DNA of 64,000 nucleotides from Clostridiales bacterium (lineage in GTDB: Bacteria > Bacillota > Clostridia > Saccharofermentanales > Saccharofermentanaceae), in contig JAFWMQ010000006.1 in NCBI GenBank assembly GCA_017510605.1, positions 1 through 64,000 on the forward strand. Reading direction: 5' to 3'. Under the pieces are notes generated by a model, which was not told the DNA's origin, made no database searches, and was given only the letters and a program-made list of their open reading frames with translations. This document shows positions 37,571 to 45,455 of this stretch, one piece after another. Numbering within the stretch: position 1 is the first letter of the stretch; each line of letters starts with the position of its first letter. Position numbers and translations under genes: made by a program.

Positions 37571-38502
37571 TATGCTTCGATCTTCCTTCCCAAAAGTTCA
37601 TCTGCCTGGGCAAACATCGATTCGATGATGACTTTGGCAGGTCTTACCTCATTTATAAGGCCTGCGATCTGTCCGGCCATAAATGTTCCTTCCTTCGTGT
37701 CTCCTTCAACAACAGCCTTACGGAGACTTCCTACCGTAAGTCCCTCAAGTTCTTCGAAAGTAACACCGTTCTGCTCCATCTCAAGATATCTGTTGGAAAG
37801 AGCATTTCTAATCTGTCTTACAGGGTGACCGTAGGATCTTCCCGTAACTCTTGTTGAGTTATCTCTTGCCCTGATGATCATATCCTTGTAGTTATCGTGA
37901 ACGTTAACTTCATCGCATGCACAGAAGACAGTTCCGCACTGAACGCCTTCGGCTCCGAGCATGAAAGCAGCTGCAACGCCTCTGCCGTCAGCGATTCCGC
38001 CTGCTGCGATAACAGGAATGGAAACCGCATCAACGACCTGCGGAACAAGAGTCATAGTTGTTGCTTCACCAATGTGTCCGCCTGATTCCGTACCCTCTGC
38101 GATTACCGCGTCCGCGCCGCACTGCTGCATTCTCTTTGCGAGAGCAACACCTGCAATTACAGGAACAACGATGATGCCGGCTTCTTTCCACATATCCATG
38201 AACTTTTCGGGTGATCCGGCGCCTGTGGTAACTACCTTTACTTTCTCTTCTGCTATAACTTTAGCAATCTCAGGAGCTCTCGGATTCATGAGCATGAGAT
38301 TAACGCCGAACGGCTTATCCGTTGCTTCACGGCACTTTTTTATCTGGTCACGAAGCCAGTTTTCATCTGCTCCGCCAACACCGATGATACCGAGTCCGCC
38401 GGCTTCAGATACTGCAGCTGCGATATGCCAGTCTGCTACCCAGGCCATACCGCCCTGGAAGATTGGATACTTGATGCCGACCAAATCTGTAATTCTTGTC
38501 AT
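37570..38502 (-). CDS. fabK: Enoyl-ACP reductase II (FMN-dependent)
   Basis: The 310-residue TIM-barrel flavoenzyme reduces enoyl-ACP; it is the FabK type, used by clostridia and streptococci instead of FabI. Diagnostic text: GIKYPIFQGGMAWVADW, EAGGLGIIGVGG, IPVIAAGGIADGRGVAAAF and LGAEGVQCGTVF. It is related to nitronate monooxygenase, but its place in the operon settles the role. GGAGAGTCAGATC lies before the ATG at 38502, 28 bases after fabH. Confidence 0.95.
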   Translation of the reverse strand: MTRITDLVGIKYPIFQGGMAWVADWHIAAAVSEAGGLGIIGVGGADENWLRDQIKKCREATDKPFGVNLMLMNPRAPEIAKVIAEEKVKVVTTGAGSPEKFMDMWKEAGIIVVPVIAGVALAKRMQQCGADAVIAEGTESGGHIGEATTMTLVPQVVDAVSIPVIAAGGIADGRGVAAAFMLGAEGVQCGTVFCACDEVNVHDNYKDMIIRARDNSTRVTGRSYGHPVRQIRNALSNRYLEMEQNGVTFEELEGLTVGSLRKAVVEGDTKEGTFMAGQIAGLINEVRPAKVIIESMFAQADELLGRKIEA

Positions 38503-38530
38503 GATCTGACTCTCCTTTGCTCTTATTTCA

Positions 38531-39511
38531 TTAATAAACTATATAATTCGCATCCCAGGTAAGTCCGGCGCCGAAGCTTGCCATAACAAGTTTCATGCCG
38601 GGTTTGATCTTTCCTTCCTGTTTCAATTGGGTAAGAAGCATCGGGATGCTTGCTGAAGATGCATTTCCGTAATTCATTATGTTCATGGGGAATCTGTCAC
38701 GGGGAATTCCCAATTTTTTCGCCGTAGCTTCAATGATCCTTGCATTTGCCTGGTGAAGGATAAAGAGATCGACATCATTTTCGAGGTCGAAACTGAACTT
38801 CTCAGAAAGATCCTTGATGATCTGGGGAACTTCAGTAACAGCAAACTTGAATACTTCTCTGCCCTGCATATAGAAGGAAGTAGCTGTCTTAAAGCCCTCT
38901 TCTTCCCATCTGTCAGGCTGTCTTGCAGCTTCGCAGCGAAGGCATCCGCCTCTTGCGCCTGAAGACCTCATGATGAACTGGTTCGGCTTGGCAGTCCCGT
39001 CAGCCTTAAGAACGGCTGCGCCGGCACCGTCACCAAACAGGATGCAGGTTCCTCTGTCCTGAAAATTCGCGAAATTGGAATTGCATTCTGAACCGATGCA
39101 AAGAGCATATTTTGAATTGCCGGTCTCGATGAAGCTCTGAACCGTATTCCATGCAGCGACAAATCCCGGACAAGCGGAATTGACATCGAAGCATCCGCAG
39201 TTCTCGGTGGCGCCTATTGCTTCCTGGACCACGCAGGACATCGAAGGAATGACAAGATCAGGAGTCGTGCACGCGGTTACGATAAGGTCGATCTGCGAAG
39301 GATCGATCCCCGCGTCCTCTATGGCCTTCTTAGCAGCTTCGACTGCCATTGTAGACGGCTTCTCGGTAATGTGATCTGCTATATGTCTTTCCTTTATTCC
39401 TGTACGCTCGGTTATCCACTCGTCACTGGTATCAAGGAATTTCGCGAAGTCGTCATTAGTAACGACTTTCTTCGGAATATATGATCCGAGCCCAATAATT
39501 CTGCCTGTCAT
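38531..39511 (-). CDS. fabH: 3-oxoacyl-ACP synthase III
   Basis: The 326-residue enzyme starts fatty acid chains by condensing an acyl-CoA with malonyl-ACP. The catalytic triad is Cys114 (NSACPGFVAA), His in ILHQANARI and Asn in NYGNASSASIP. It starts MTGRIIGLGSYIPKKVV. It is the first gene of the operon, so its promoter sets fab expression; that promoter carries FabT-like dyads and is preceded by 31-bp repeats. The ATG at 39511 is preceded by AGAGGTTGGAAG. Confidence 0.96.
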   Translation of the reverse strand: MTGRIIGLGSYIPKKVVTNDDFAKFLDTSDEWITERTGIKERHIADHITEKPSTMAVEAAKKAIEDAGIDPSQIDLIVTACTTPDLVIPSMSCVVQEAIGATENCGCFDVNSACPGFVAAWNTVQSFIETGNSKYALCIGSECNSNFANFQDRGTCILFGDGAGAAVLKADGTAKPNQFIMRSSGARGGCLRCEAARQPDRWEEEGFKTATSFYMQGREVFKFAVTEVPQIIKDLSEKFSFDLENDVDLFILHQANARIIEATAKKLGIPRDRFPMNIMNYGNASSASIPMLLTQLKQEGKIKPGMKLVMASFGAGLTWDANYIVY

Positions 39512-39582
39512 TTGACTTCCAACCTCTTATTTACATTCACACGGGTCTATGTGCAGACATAGTAGTCCCTTATTTCGAATAG

Positions 39583-39595
39583 TTTGATTGTCAAA
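39583..39595. promoter_or_regulatory. FabT-like site 1
   Basis: TTTGA-TTG-TCAAA matches the TTTGA-N3-TCAAA dyad bound by FabT-type MarR regulators of fab operons. It touches the -10 element of the fabH promoter. Confidence 0.65.
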
Positions 39596-39623
39596 GTATT
39601 CCACAGGCATGCTTGTTTGTCAA
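39595..39623 (-). promoter_or_regulatory. fabH promoter
   Basis: On the minus strand, TTGACA (39618-39623) and AATACT (39595-39600) are separated by 17 bases, about 80 bases before the fabH ATG. FabT-like sites lie at both ends. Confidence 0.65.
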
Positions 39624-39627
39624 GTGT

Positions 39628-39640
39628 TTTGATGCTCAAA
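39628..39640. promoter_or_regulatory. FabT-like site 2
   Basis: TTTGA-TGC-TCAAA lies directly upstream of the -35 element; its centre is 45 bases from site 1. Two sites suggest bridging or graded repression by an acyl-ACP-sensing FabT. No fabT gene is in the window. Confidence 0.6.
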
Positions 39641-39669
39641 GTATTTTGCGAAATGCGGGATTTATGCTG

Positions 39670-39805
39670 TTTTTGTCGGATGCGAAGTCTTTTTATGTGT
39701 TTCCGACATACCTTTAAGAAAAATGTTTATTTTCCGACACACTAAAGGGAATTTTGTTTAATTCCCGACACGCTAAAGAGATAATTCAATGATTTCCGAC
39801 AAAAA
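39670..39805. repeat. Inverted repeat enclosing the 31-bp array
   Basis: TTTTTGTCGGA (39670-39680) is the reverse complement of TCCGACAAAAA (39795-39805). It brackets the array and uses the same TCCGACA motif. Confidence 0.55.
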
Positions 39806-39823
39806 AGACCCGGAGAACCCCTC
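39700..39823. repeat. Four tandem 31-bp imperfect repeats upstream of the fab promoter
   Basis: Units start at 39700, 39731, 39762 and 39793. Their CCGACA cores lie at 39703, 39734, 39765 and 39796, exactly 31 bases apart. Units 1 and 2 agree in about 20 of 31 positions, and units 2 and 3 in about 21. Unit 4 keeps only the first nine bases (TTTCCGACA). The last unit runs into the terminator and stop of the flavodoxin gene. The constant period, about three turns of DNA, suggests binding sites on one face of the helix. Confidence 0.7.
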
Positions 39824-39830
39824 ATTCTCC
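39801..39830 (-). terminator. Terminator of the flavodoxin gene
   Basis: GGAGAA (39812-39817) and TTCTCC (39825-39830) form a short stem that spans the stop codon; on the minus strand it is followed by GGGTCTTTTTT. The stem is only 6 bp, so it may be leaky. Confidence 0.55.
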
Positions 39831-40565
39831 CTGCTTCTCAAACCTGCTCGCAGCCCAGCCGCCTTCATTCATGTGAGAGCTCGTCAGGGTCTCGAATCCT
39901 TCGGGAGATAAGATCGGTATAGATATTTTACGCATTGTCTCGGAACTGATCTTAAAACCGTTCGCGCAGTACTCGCTGCCGGCATCCTTAATGCTCTCGA
40001 GGTACATCTTGATCTGTCTTTTCGCTCTTCCGGTCATGAAGATCTCTCCCATGGCACAAAGGATTGCCGTATACCTGTCCCTGCCGCCGCAGATCAGATC
40101 GTATTGGGCGAGGAGTGCCGGATATACAGGTTCAAGTTCAACGTATCCGCATGAACTGATGATCACAAACTTCTTTTCGAAGATCGAAGGATCCCTCATC
40201 TTGTTGAAGGTCTGGCCGTCATCACTCCTGCCTCCCATATATGGCTCAGCAAGAGATAAACATCTGTCTGTTACTGCCTTGAGCTGTGAAGGCATTCCGT
40301 AAAAATACAGAGGGAAACTCTCGATAATGATGTCTGATTCTTTGATGGCGGCAATTATCTCAGCCATATCATCCCTGATGGCACAGGTTCCGTCAGGAGA
40401 AGCCCAGCATGCAAAACAGCCCCTGCAGGGCTTGATATCCTTTGCATAGATATTGATCCTTTTAACTTCCGTGCCTTCAGGAAAACCGGAAACAAATGCA
40501 TTGGTAACATTAAGGGTGTTGCTTTTTTCGAGCTTGGGACTGCCGTTAAGTATTAGTACTTTCAT
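39822..40565 (-). CDS. Flavodoxin-fold NAD(P)H oxidoreductase
   Basis: The 247-residue protein begins with the flavodoxin-like pattern MKVLILNGSPKLEKSNTL, followed by PCRGCFACWASPDGTC (three cysteines, typical of FMN reductase-type enzymes that may bind an Fe-S centre or use a disulfide) and DIIIESFPLYFYGMPSQLKA for FMN binding. It probably supplies reducing equivalents to a substrate that cannot be named. It is the last gene of the second acyl-carrier gene cluster, 40 bases after the SDR, and is followed by a weak terminator. Coupling with the SDR and KS genes suggests a reductive tailoring step, although that link is positional only. Confidence 0.82.
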   Translation of the reverse strand: MKVLILNGSPKLEKSNTLNVTNAFVSGFPEGTEVKRINIYAKDIKPCRGCFACWASPDGTCAIRDDMAEIIAAIKESDIIIESFPLYFYGMPSQLKAVTDRCLSLAEPYMGGRSDDGQTFNKMRDPSIFEKKFVIISSCGYVELEPVYPALLAQYDLICGGRDRYTAILCAMGEIFMTGRAKRQIKMYLESIKDAGSEYCANGFKISSETMRKISIPILSPEGFETLTSSHMNEGGWAASRFEKQGE

Positions 40566-40605
40566 AAATATATAGATATGCCTCGATATATTTTTTTATA
40601 TCAGA

Positions 40606-41340
40606 TCAGAGACTTAAGCCTCCGTCGAGAACGATGACCTGGCCAGTCATGTAGGAGAAAGCACCGGAAAGAAGACTTGCGACACAATCGGCAACATCTT
40701 CCGCCGTACCAAAACGCTTCATGGGGACCGCATCAAGATATTTCTCTGCAAGATCACCGGGAATCGATTTGATCATGTCTGTTCCGATGAATCCCGGAGC
40801 GACCGCATTGACCTGGATGCCATAGGGAGCAAGCTCCTTTGCCATGGTCTGTGTCATGGAATTGACGGCTCCCTTGGTGGCACTGTATACACTCTGGCCG
40901 GGGACTGCCAGGATCGAACTTACCGAAGATACGTTAATGATCTTGCCGCTCTTTTGAGAGCACATCTTAAGACTTGCTGCCTGGGCGCAGTTGATATATC
41001 CCTTGATGTTTATGGCAAGACTTCTCTCAAGTGACTCCTGCCTTATCATGAGAAGATAAGCGTCATCTACGACACCGGCATTGTTGACGAGGACATCAAT
41101 AGTCTCAAAGTTCTTCTTGATGGCTTTGAACATATCCTTGACCTGGATGATATCTGATGTGTCGGCTTTATAGATCTCGCAGCGGACGCCCAAAGCGGTG
41201 ATCTCATTTTGAGCAGTTTTGGCGGCTTCATCGTTGTTAGCATAGTTAAGCGCTATGTCATAGCCCTCTTTGGCAAGCTTTAATGCTATTGCCTTTCCTA
41301 TTCCTCTTGAGCCGCCCGTAACAACTGCTGTCTTACTCAT
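40606..41340 (-). CDS. SDR-family 3-oxoacyl-ACP reductase, second copy
   Basis: The 244-residue short-chain dehydrogenase has VTGGSRGIGKAIALKLAK, NNAGVVDDAYLLM, the catalytic Tyr and Lys in YSATKGAVNSM, and the end VLDGGLSL. It is FabG-like but lies in the second cluster between the KS-KSbeta fusion and the flavodoxin gene. By analogy with type II polyketide and fatty acid systems it should reduce the 3-oxo group of the ACP-bound chain made by the fusion protein. GAGGGTACATT precedes the ATG, 15 bases after the KS stop. Confidence 0.88.
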   Translation of the reverse strand: MSKTAVVTGGSRGIGKAIALKLAKEGYDIALNYANNDEAAKTAQNEITALGVRCEIYKADTSDIIQVKDMFKAIKKNFETIDVLVNNAGVVDDAYLLMIRQESLERSLAINIKGYINCAQAASLKMCSQKSGKIINVSSVSSILAVPGQSVYSATKGAVNSMTQTMAKELAPYGIQVNAVAPGFIGTDMIKSIPGDLAEKYLDAVPMKRFGTAEDVADCVASLLSGAFSYMTGQVIVLDGGLSL

Positions 41341-41355
41341 AATGTACCCTCTTTC

Positions 41356-43617
41356 TTATGCCTTGGTCAGCAATACTGCCGAATAAAGCGCACTGGTTCC
41401 GTATGAGACTGCTATTCCGTTCTCTGTCCTGCCTTCATAGATATCTTTTGCGAGCATCGCGAACTGCAGTGAAGATGATGCAGCTCTTGCTTCGCCGTAA
41501 TCCTTTTTGACAAGCTTAACTTCTATATCTTCTCCGAAAATCTCTTTATATACTTCCATCTCGAAATCATCGATTCTCTTTATGCCGTTTCCGAAGCCGT
41601 AGATGCAGGATATCTCAGAGGCCTTCATTCCGCCCTCTTCAAGAACACTCCCGATAGCCTTTTTAAGGGCTTTTGCGGACAATCTCACATTATCGGTTCT
41701 GTCGCCTGAAGTATCTCTTGCAGAAGAGAAACCCGCGATCTTAGCATAGCGCTTTGCGCCTCTTTCAGCAGCGCTTGAATCCTTCTCGATGATGCATGTT
41801 GACGAGCCTTCTCCGAGAGTCATCTTTCCTTCACCGGTAAGGCCAAGGTCACTGTAGATCTCATCATCTATTACCGTACATTCATCCGTTCCGGATGCGA
41901 GCATGATGCTCTCATAACCGAACATGATCGCACCTGCCGCCGCACATACGCTCTGAAGACCTGACTGGTAACCGTTTGCAATAGTGACGTTGTATCCCTT
42001 TATGCCTGTTGCGATACTCAGATATCCGCCTGCTGCATTGTAGACAGTGTTCGGGAATGCAAAAGCGCTTCCTTTCTCGATTCCGTCTCTGATGATGCCT
42101 TTCTGGAAATTTGCTATCTCAGTCATCGGTCCGTCATTGGTGCCAATGCAGATACCGATGATATTTTCGTTTTCTTCGGTAACGGTAATACCTGCATCTT
42201 CCAAAGCCCTGAGACCGCTCAGGAGCTGAAGCTGCGACAGTCTGTCAAGCTTTCTTAAAAATGCTGACTTAATACCGTAGTTTTTGAATTCTTCATTTTC
42301 GAGTTTTGCAATATAATCGCCTGAAGCCTCATCATAATCGCCGCTGACGATTCCGATGCCGGTAACATACAAACACTGCTTCGGGCATGTAAGATTCAAA
42401 ACATTAGGATCTTTAGCGAAAACGATGCTCGCATTATTGCCTCCGAAGGCAAAAGAATTGGACATCGCGTATTTGATCTCTTTTTCGGCAGGCTTATTGG
42501 CGATAAATCTGATACCGCCGGACTTTTCCTTCAAAACCTCGAGATCTTCTTCACTATAACCCGTCGTCGGAGGAAGTTTTCCTTCCTTAAGTGCCTTGAC
42601 CGTAAGTACGGCCTCAATGGCGCCTGCCGCACCTAAACAGTGACCGGTCATTGACTTTGTCGAACTTACATAAAGATCTTTATTCTCTCCGAAGATCGTT
42701 TTCAATGACAGGAACTCCGATTCATCATTCTTTGCAGTTCCCGTACCGTGTGCATTCACGTAATCGATGTCCGTAAACTTAAGTCCGGAGTTCTTTACCG
42801 CACGGGTAATAACGCTCATCTGGCCCTCGCCGTCGGGTCTTGGGGCAGTTATGTGATAAGCATCCGAGCTTACGCCTGAACCCAGCACATCACAGTAGAT
42901 CTTCGCACCGCGCTTAACGGCATGCTCATAACTTTCTACGACAAGTACTCCGGCACCTTCACCTAAAGTAATTCCGTCACTGTGATTGAACGGTGAGCAT
43001 TCTGAAGGAGACAATGCCCTTAACGCATGGAAACCTGCATAGGCAAGAGATGAGAACGAATCGCATCCTCCTGCAAGGAAGATCTCTCCTTTGCCTCCGC
43101 GGATAAGGTCTATCGCCAGAGCGAGACTTAATGTGCCTGCGGCACATGCATTAACAATATTTGCGGTTATTCCGCCTGCGTTGTAGTAATCTGCAACATT
43201 TCCGGCAATAACCGTGGCGGAGATGGACATAATGTCATTAGGATCGCCCTTCTCCCCTCTTTCCTTCTGGTTGTAATACTTATCGACACATGCCGCGCCG
43301 GCTATGCAGCTTCCAAGCAGAACACCGATCTCTGATGCATCTTCGGAATCCATATCGAGTCCTGCATCCCTGATCGCTTCGCCCGCTGCCTTGATTCCAA
43401 GGGCAGTTGTTCTGTCATATTTCCCGCCGGCAAGCTGCTCATCAGTAAGCTTAACCTCGGCACCCTTATGGGAATAGCATTCGGTAGTATCAAAACTTTT
43501 GGCATCTTCTATGCCGGACTTGCCGTCAAGAGCTGCCTGAAAACACTCATCTGTATTATCTCCGGTCGCGCAGACAAGTCCTAACCCTGTGATTACACAG
43601 CGCTTTTCATTAAGCAT
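41356..43617 (-). CDS. Fused ketosynthase and dead ketosynthase (KS-KSbeta, chain-length-factor-like)
   Basis: The 753-residue protein holds two ketosynthase modules. The first (residues 1-405) is intact: Cys158 in VNACAAG, His290 in NAHGTGTAKND, Lys321 and His326 in STKSMTGHCLGAAGA. The second (about 412-753) starts CLYVTGIGIVSG and ends SAVLLTKA but lacks all three residues: Tyr550 sits at the Cys position (ANGYQSG), and FGNGIKRIDDFE and KKDYGEARAA replace the His-bearing motifs. An inactive KS partner is the hallmark of KSbeta or chain length factor in type II polyketide and aryl-polyene systems, where it usually is a separate protein. Here both are one chain. The ATG follows the ACP gene by two bases with GAGG upstream. 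It could alternatively be a fatty acid-like enzyme. The product is unknown. Confidence 0.85.
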   Translation of the reverse strand: MLNEKRCVITGLGLVCATGDNTDECFQAALDGKSGIEDAKSFDTTECYSHKGAEVKLTDEQLAGGKYDRTTALGIKAAGEAIRDAGLDMDSEDASEIGVLLGSCIAGAACVDKYYNQKERGEKGDPNDIMSISATVIAGNVADYYNAGGITANIVNACAAGTLSLALAIDLIRGGKGEIFLAGGCDSFSSLAYAGFHALRALSPSECSPFNHSDGITLGEGAGVLVVESYEHAVKRGAKIYCDVLGSGVSSDAYHITAPRPDGEGQMSVITRAVKNSGLKFTDIDYVNAHGTGTAKNDESEFLSLKTIFGENKDLYVSSTKSMTGHCLGAAGAIEAVLTVKALKEGKLPPTTGYSEEDLEVLKEKSGGIRFIANKPAEKEIKYAMSNSFAFGGNNASIVFAKDPNVLNLTCPKQCLYVTGIGIVSGDYDEASGDYIAKLENEEFKNYGIKSAFLRKLDRLSQLQLLSGLRALEDAGITVTEENENIIGICIGTNDGPMTEIANFQKGIIRDGIEKGSAFAFPNTVYNAAGGYLSIATGIKGYNVTIANGYQSGLQSVCAAAGAIMFGYESIMLASGTDECTVIDDEIYSDLGLTGEGKMTLGEGSSTCIIEKDSSAAERGAKRYAKIAGFSSARDTSGDRTDNVRLSAKALKKAIGSVLEEGGMKASEISCIYGFGNGIKRIDDFEMEVYKEIFGEDIEVKLVKKDYGEARAASSSLQFAMLAKDIYEGRTENGIAVSYGTSALYSAVLLTKA

Positions 43618-43619
43618 CT

Positions 43620-43865
43620 TCAGTCCTCTTTGTGAGCTTCTACGTAAGCTGTAAGTGTTTCTATTGAACGGAAATCCTCTTTTGCAGCGCCTGAGAGATC
43701 AACTCCGAAAAGATTCTCGACTCCGACTACGATCTCGATAGAATCGATGGAATCAAGTCCTATATCTTCACCGAAAAGTTCAGAATCGTACTCTAGCTCA
43801 TCTGCCGGAATTCTCAGTCTTTCAACCAGCATGCCCTTGATCTGTTCGGCTATCTCTTTATTCAT
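43620..43865 (-). CDS. Acyl carrier protein (second system)
   Basis: The 81-residue protein is an ACP: the phosphopantetheine attachment Ser39 is in GLDSIDSIEIV, and the sequence is acidic and helical. An AGGAGGG RBS lies ten bases upstream. It is directly followed by the KS-KSbeta gene with two bases between, so translation is coupled, which suggests a dedicated carrier for that enzyme. No acpP lies within the fab operon here, so this ACP might also serve fatty acid synthesis, but its sequence near the site (DSID in place of the usual DSLD) hints at a specialised role. Confidence 0.93.
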   Translation of the reverse strand: MNKEIAEQIKGMLVERLRIPADELEYDSELFGEDIGLDSIDSIEIVVGVENLFGVDLSGAAKEDFRSIETLTAYVEAHKED

Positions 43866-43913
43866 TTATAAGACCCTCCTAAATATATAAAAGATAAATC
43901 TCCTCAAATAACC

Positions 43914-44546
43914 TTACACTATGTTGCTCGGTTTTTCCAACGAAACAGAATAAAAGTGCAAAATAACATTGAAGCGCCTTAATTCTTTTACCGACATTTT
44001 GCACTTATAACCCCAGGAAGAAACTGTAAGGGTATCACCGTCTATTTCAGTAATCGTCACCCAGTGAAAACCCAGCTTTCCCTTGGTTCCGGTCGGCATC
44101 TCGATGGAAACATTTTCGAACGGTGCCGTTACGAGCATTACCAGGGGATCACCGCTCTTAAGATATTCCGGGATCTTCTTCCACCATTTGAAGCGGAAAG
44201 GCTTGACCCGGATATTAAGGCCCTCCTTGACCGCAAGTTTTTTGACGCCTTTTTTGAACCTTCCGGCACTGACACCCAGTGAGCCCAGAAACTCTTTGCC
44301 GAACAGCTTTCTCGGCTCCCTGTTCTTACCGACCGTTATAGGTCTTATGTAGTCTTTTGCATCGAAAAACCTTTCAAAATACTCTTCCCTGGGCATGCGT
44401 TCCTCGCCCTTAAGACGCATGATGGCATCAAGACCGGCTATTATTCCGCATCCGCTATTAAGCAGCATCTTATCCGGAAGCCACATCTGGCTTCCTCCGA
44501 ATGACTCTAATCCGTATTTATCTATTATCTTCGGGGGAGAACTCAT
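43914..44546 (-). CDS. Papain-fold, C39-like cysteine protein
   Basis: The 210-residue protein has a papain-like arrangement: Cys33 in NSGCGIIAGLDAI and His161 in GFHWVTITEIDGDTLTVSSWG, with the third residue not certain. No signal peptide or membrane helix is seen, so it is cytoplasmic. C39-like proteins cleave peptides, and related papain folds move acyl groups from ACP (for example BtrH in butirosin synthesis). Its position directly before the ACP and after an asparaginase-like gene (overlapping it by four bases, ATGA) makes an acyl-transfer or peptidase role for this pathway plausible, but this is inference. A 48-base gap separates it from the ACP gene. Confidence 0.65.
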   Translation of the reverse strand: MSSPPKIIDKYGLESFGGSQMWLPDKMLLNSGCGIIAGLDAIMRLKGEERMPREEYFERFFDAKDYIRPITVGKNREPRKLFGKEFLGSLGVSAGRFKKGVKKLAVKEGLNIRVKPFRFKWWKKIPEYLKSGDPLVMLVTAPFENVSIEMPTGTKGKLGFHWVTITEIDGDTLTVSSWGYKCKMSVKELRRFNVILHFYSVSLEKPSNIV

Positions 44547-45385
44547 CTTAACAACACCTCACACCATGCTCCTTCTATGGGAACTCCGGATAATTCCAAA
44601 GCCCCGGCATCCCTTAATCTCTTTCTGCTCTCATATACGCCCGAATCAACGGGAATGGGTGCCATAAAGCACTGTATCCCTTTTGATGTCCAGTTTCTGA
44701 TGAGCGGCTCTAACTCTATGCTCGCTGTACCCGAATGATTACAGCAGATAAGCACCCTGTCAAAACCCGTATCAGGCACCACTGCTCCCGGAACAGCCGG
44801 AATAACCAATATCTCCGGGAGCTTATCTTTTGTCAGGAAATCCGTGCAGTCTCTTATTTCAGGTTCGGTGCCATCCTCATACTCGGAATAAATACCGTTT
44901 ATGTCCGGCGAGATAATGCCCCATGCTTTGTAAAGCACAGGTTCTCCGTTTCTGTCTCTGAATACGGCACCGCTCTTCTCATCTTCCAGACACCTGACCG
45001 CAAATGACAGATTGCCTGAGGCTTCATCAGGACAGGCATCGGGAGCTTTAACAGATCCGGTAATTACAAACGGAATATTTAAGCCTGATAAGACCCTGTA
45101 TGCGAGCTGTGCGAAAAAAGCACATGTATCGGTCCCGTGGGTTATTAAGATCCCGTCAAACGGAGAAAGCCCGGCCTCTCTGATAATATTCTTAAGTGCC
45201 TCACGGTATGTATAAGGAGTTGCATCTTCAGATGAGTATGTGGAAAACTCCGGGAAAACAAACTCGTGTTCCGGGTATTTATCCAAGAGGGAACTGCGGA
45301 CAAAAGAAGGCTCTCCAAGCTTGATCGTGCCGGAGGAATTATATGAAGAGATAGTGCCTCCGAGCATGGCGCCCATTATCCGCAT
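44543..45385 (-). CDS. L-asparaginase-like enzyme
   Basis: The 280-residue protein has the asparaginase I signatures: Thr11 in MLGGTISS, the second Thr in ITHGTDTCAFFAQ (about residues 85-97) and Lys in VITGSVKAPDA. It should hydrolyse asparagine to aspartate and ammonia, or a similar amide. I chose ATG 45385, preceded by AAAGGAAAG, because the open frame above it begins with TTG and has no better RBS. It is shorter than the typical 325-residue enzyme, with the C-terminal part reduced. It is the first gene of the second cluster and divergent from xth. It may have an unrelated nitrogen role despite the operon. Confidence 0.85.
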   Translation of the reverse strand: MRIMGAMLGGTISSYNSSGTIKLGEPSFVRSSLLDKYPEHEFVFPEFSTYSSEDATPYTYREALKNIIREAGLSPFDGILITHGTDTCAFFAQLAYRVLSGLNIPFVITGSVKAPDACPDEASGNLSFAVRCLEDEKSGAVFRDRNGEPVLYKAWGIISPDINGIYSEYEDGTEPEIRDCTDFLTKDKLPEILVIPAVPGAVVPDTGFDRVLICCNHSGTASIELEPLIRNWTSKGIQCFMAPIPVDSGVYESRKRLRDAGALELSGVPIEGAWCEVLLR

Positions 45386-45455
45386 AAGTCTCTTTCCTTT
45401 CAATGCGCAATTTAGAGTAAAATATACGCATCAATTATAATTCACGAGGTTATTT

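Larger units (their letters stand above)
39512..39821. other. fabH upstream region
   Basis: This 310-base region contains the fab promoter (39595-39623), two FabT-like dyads, the 31-bp repeat array (39700-39823), an 11-bp inverted repeat around it and the terminator of the flavodoxin gene. No coding frame is convincing here. Confidence 0.7.

Noticed and set aside
39700-39823. CRISPR array
   Set aside because: Units are 31 bp and directly adjacent, with no separate unique spacers; the repeat length equals the period.
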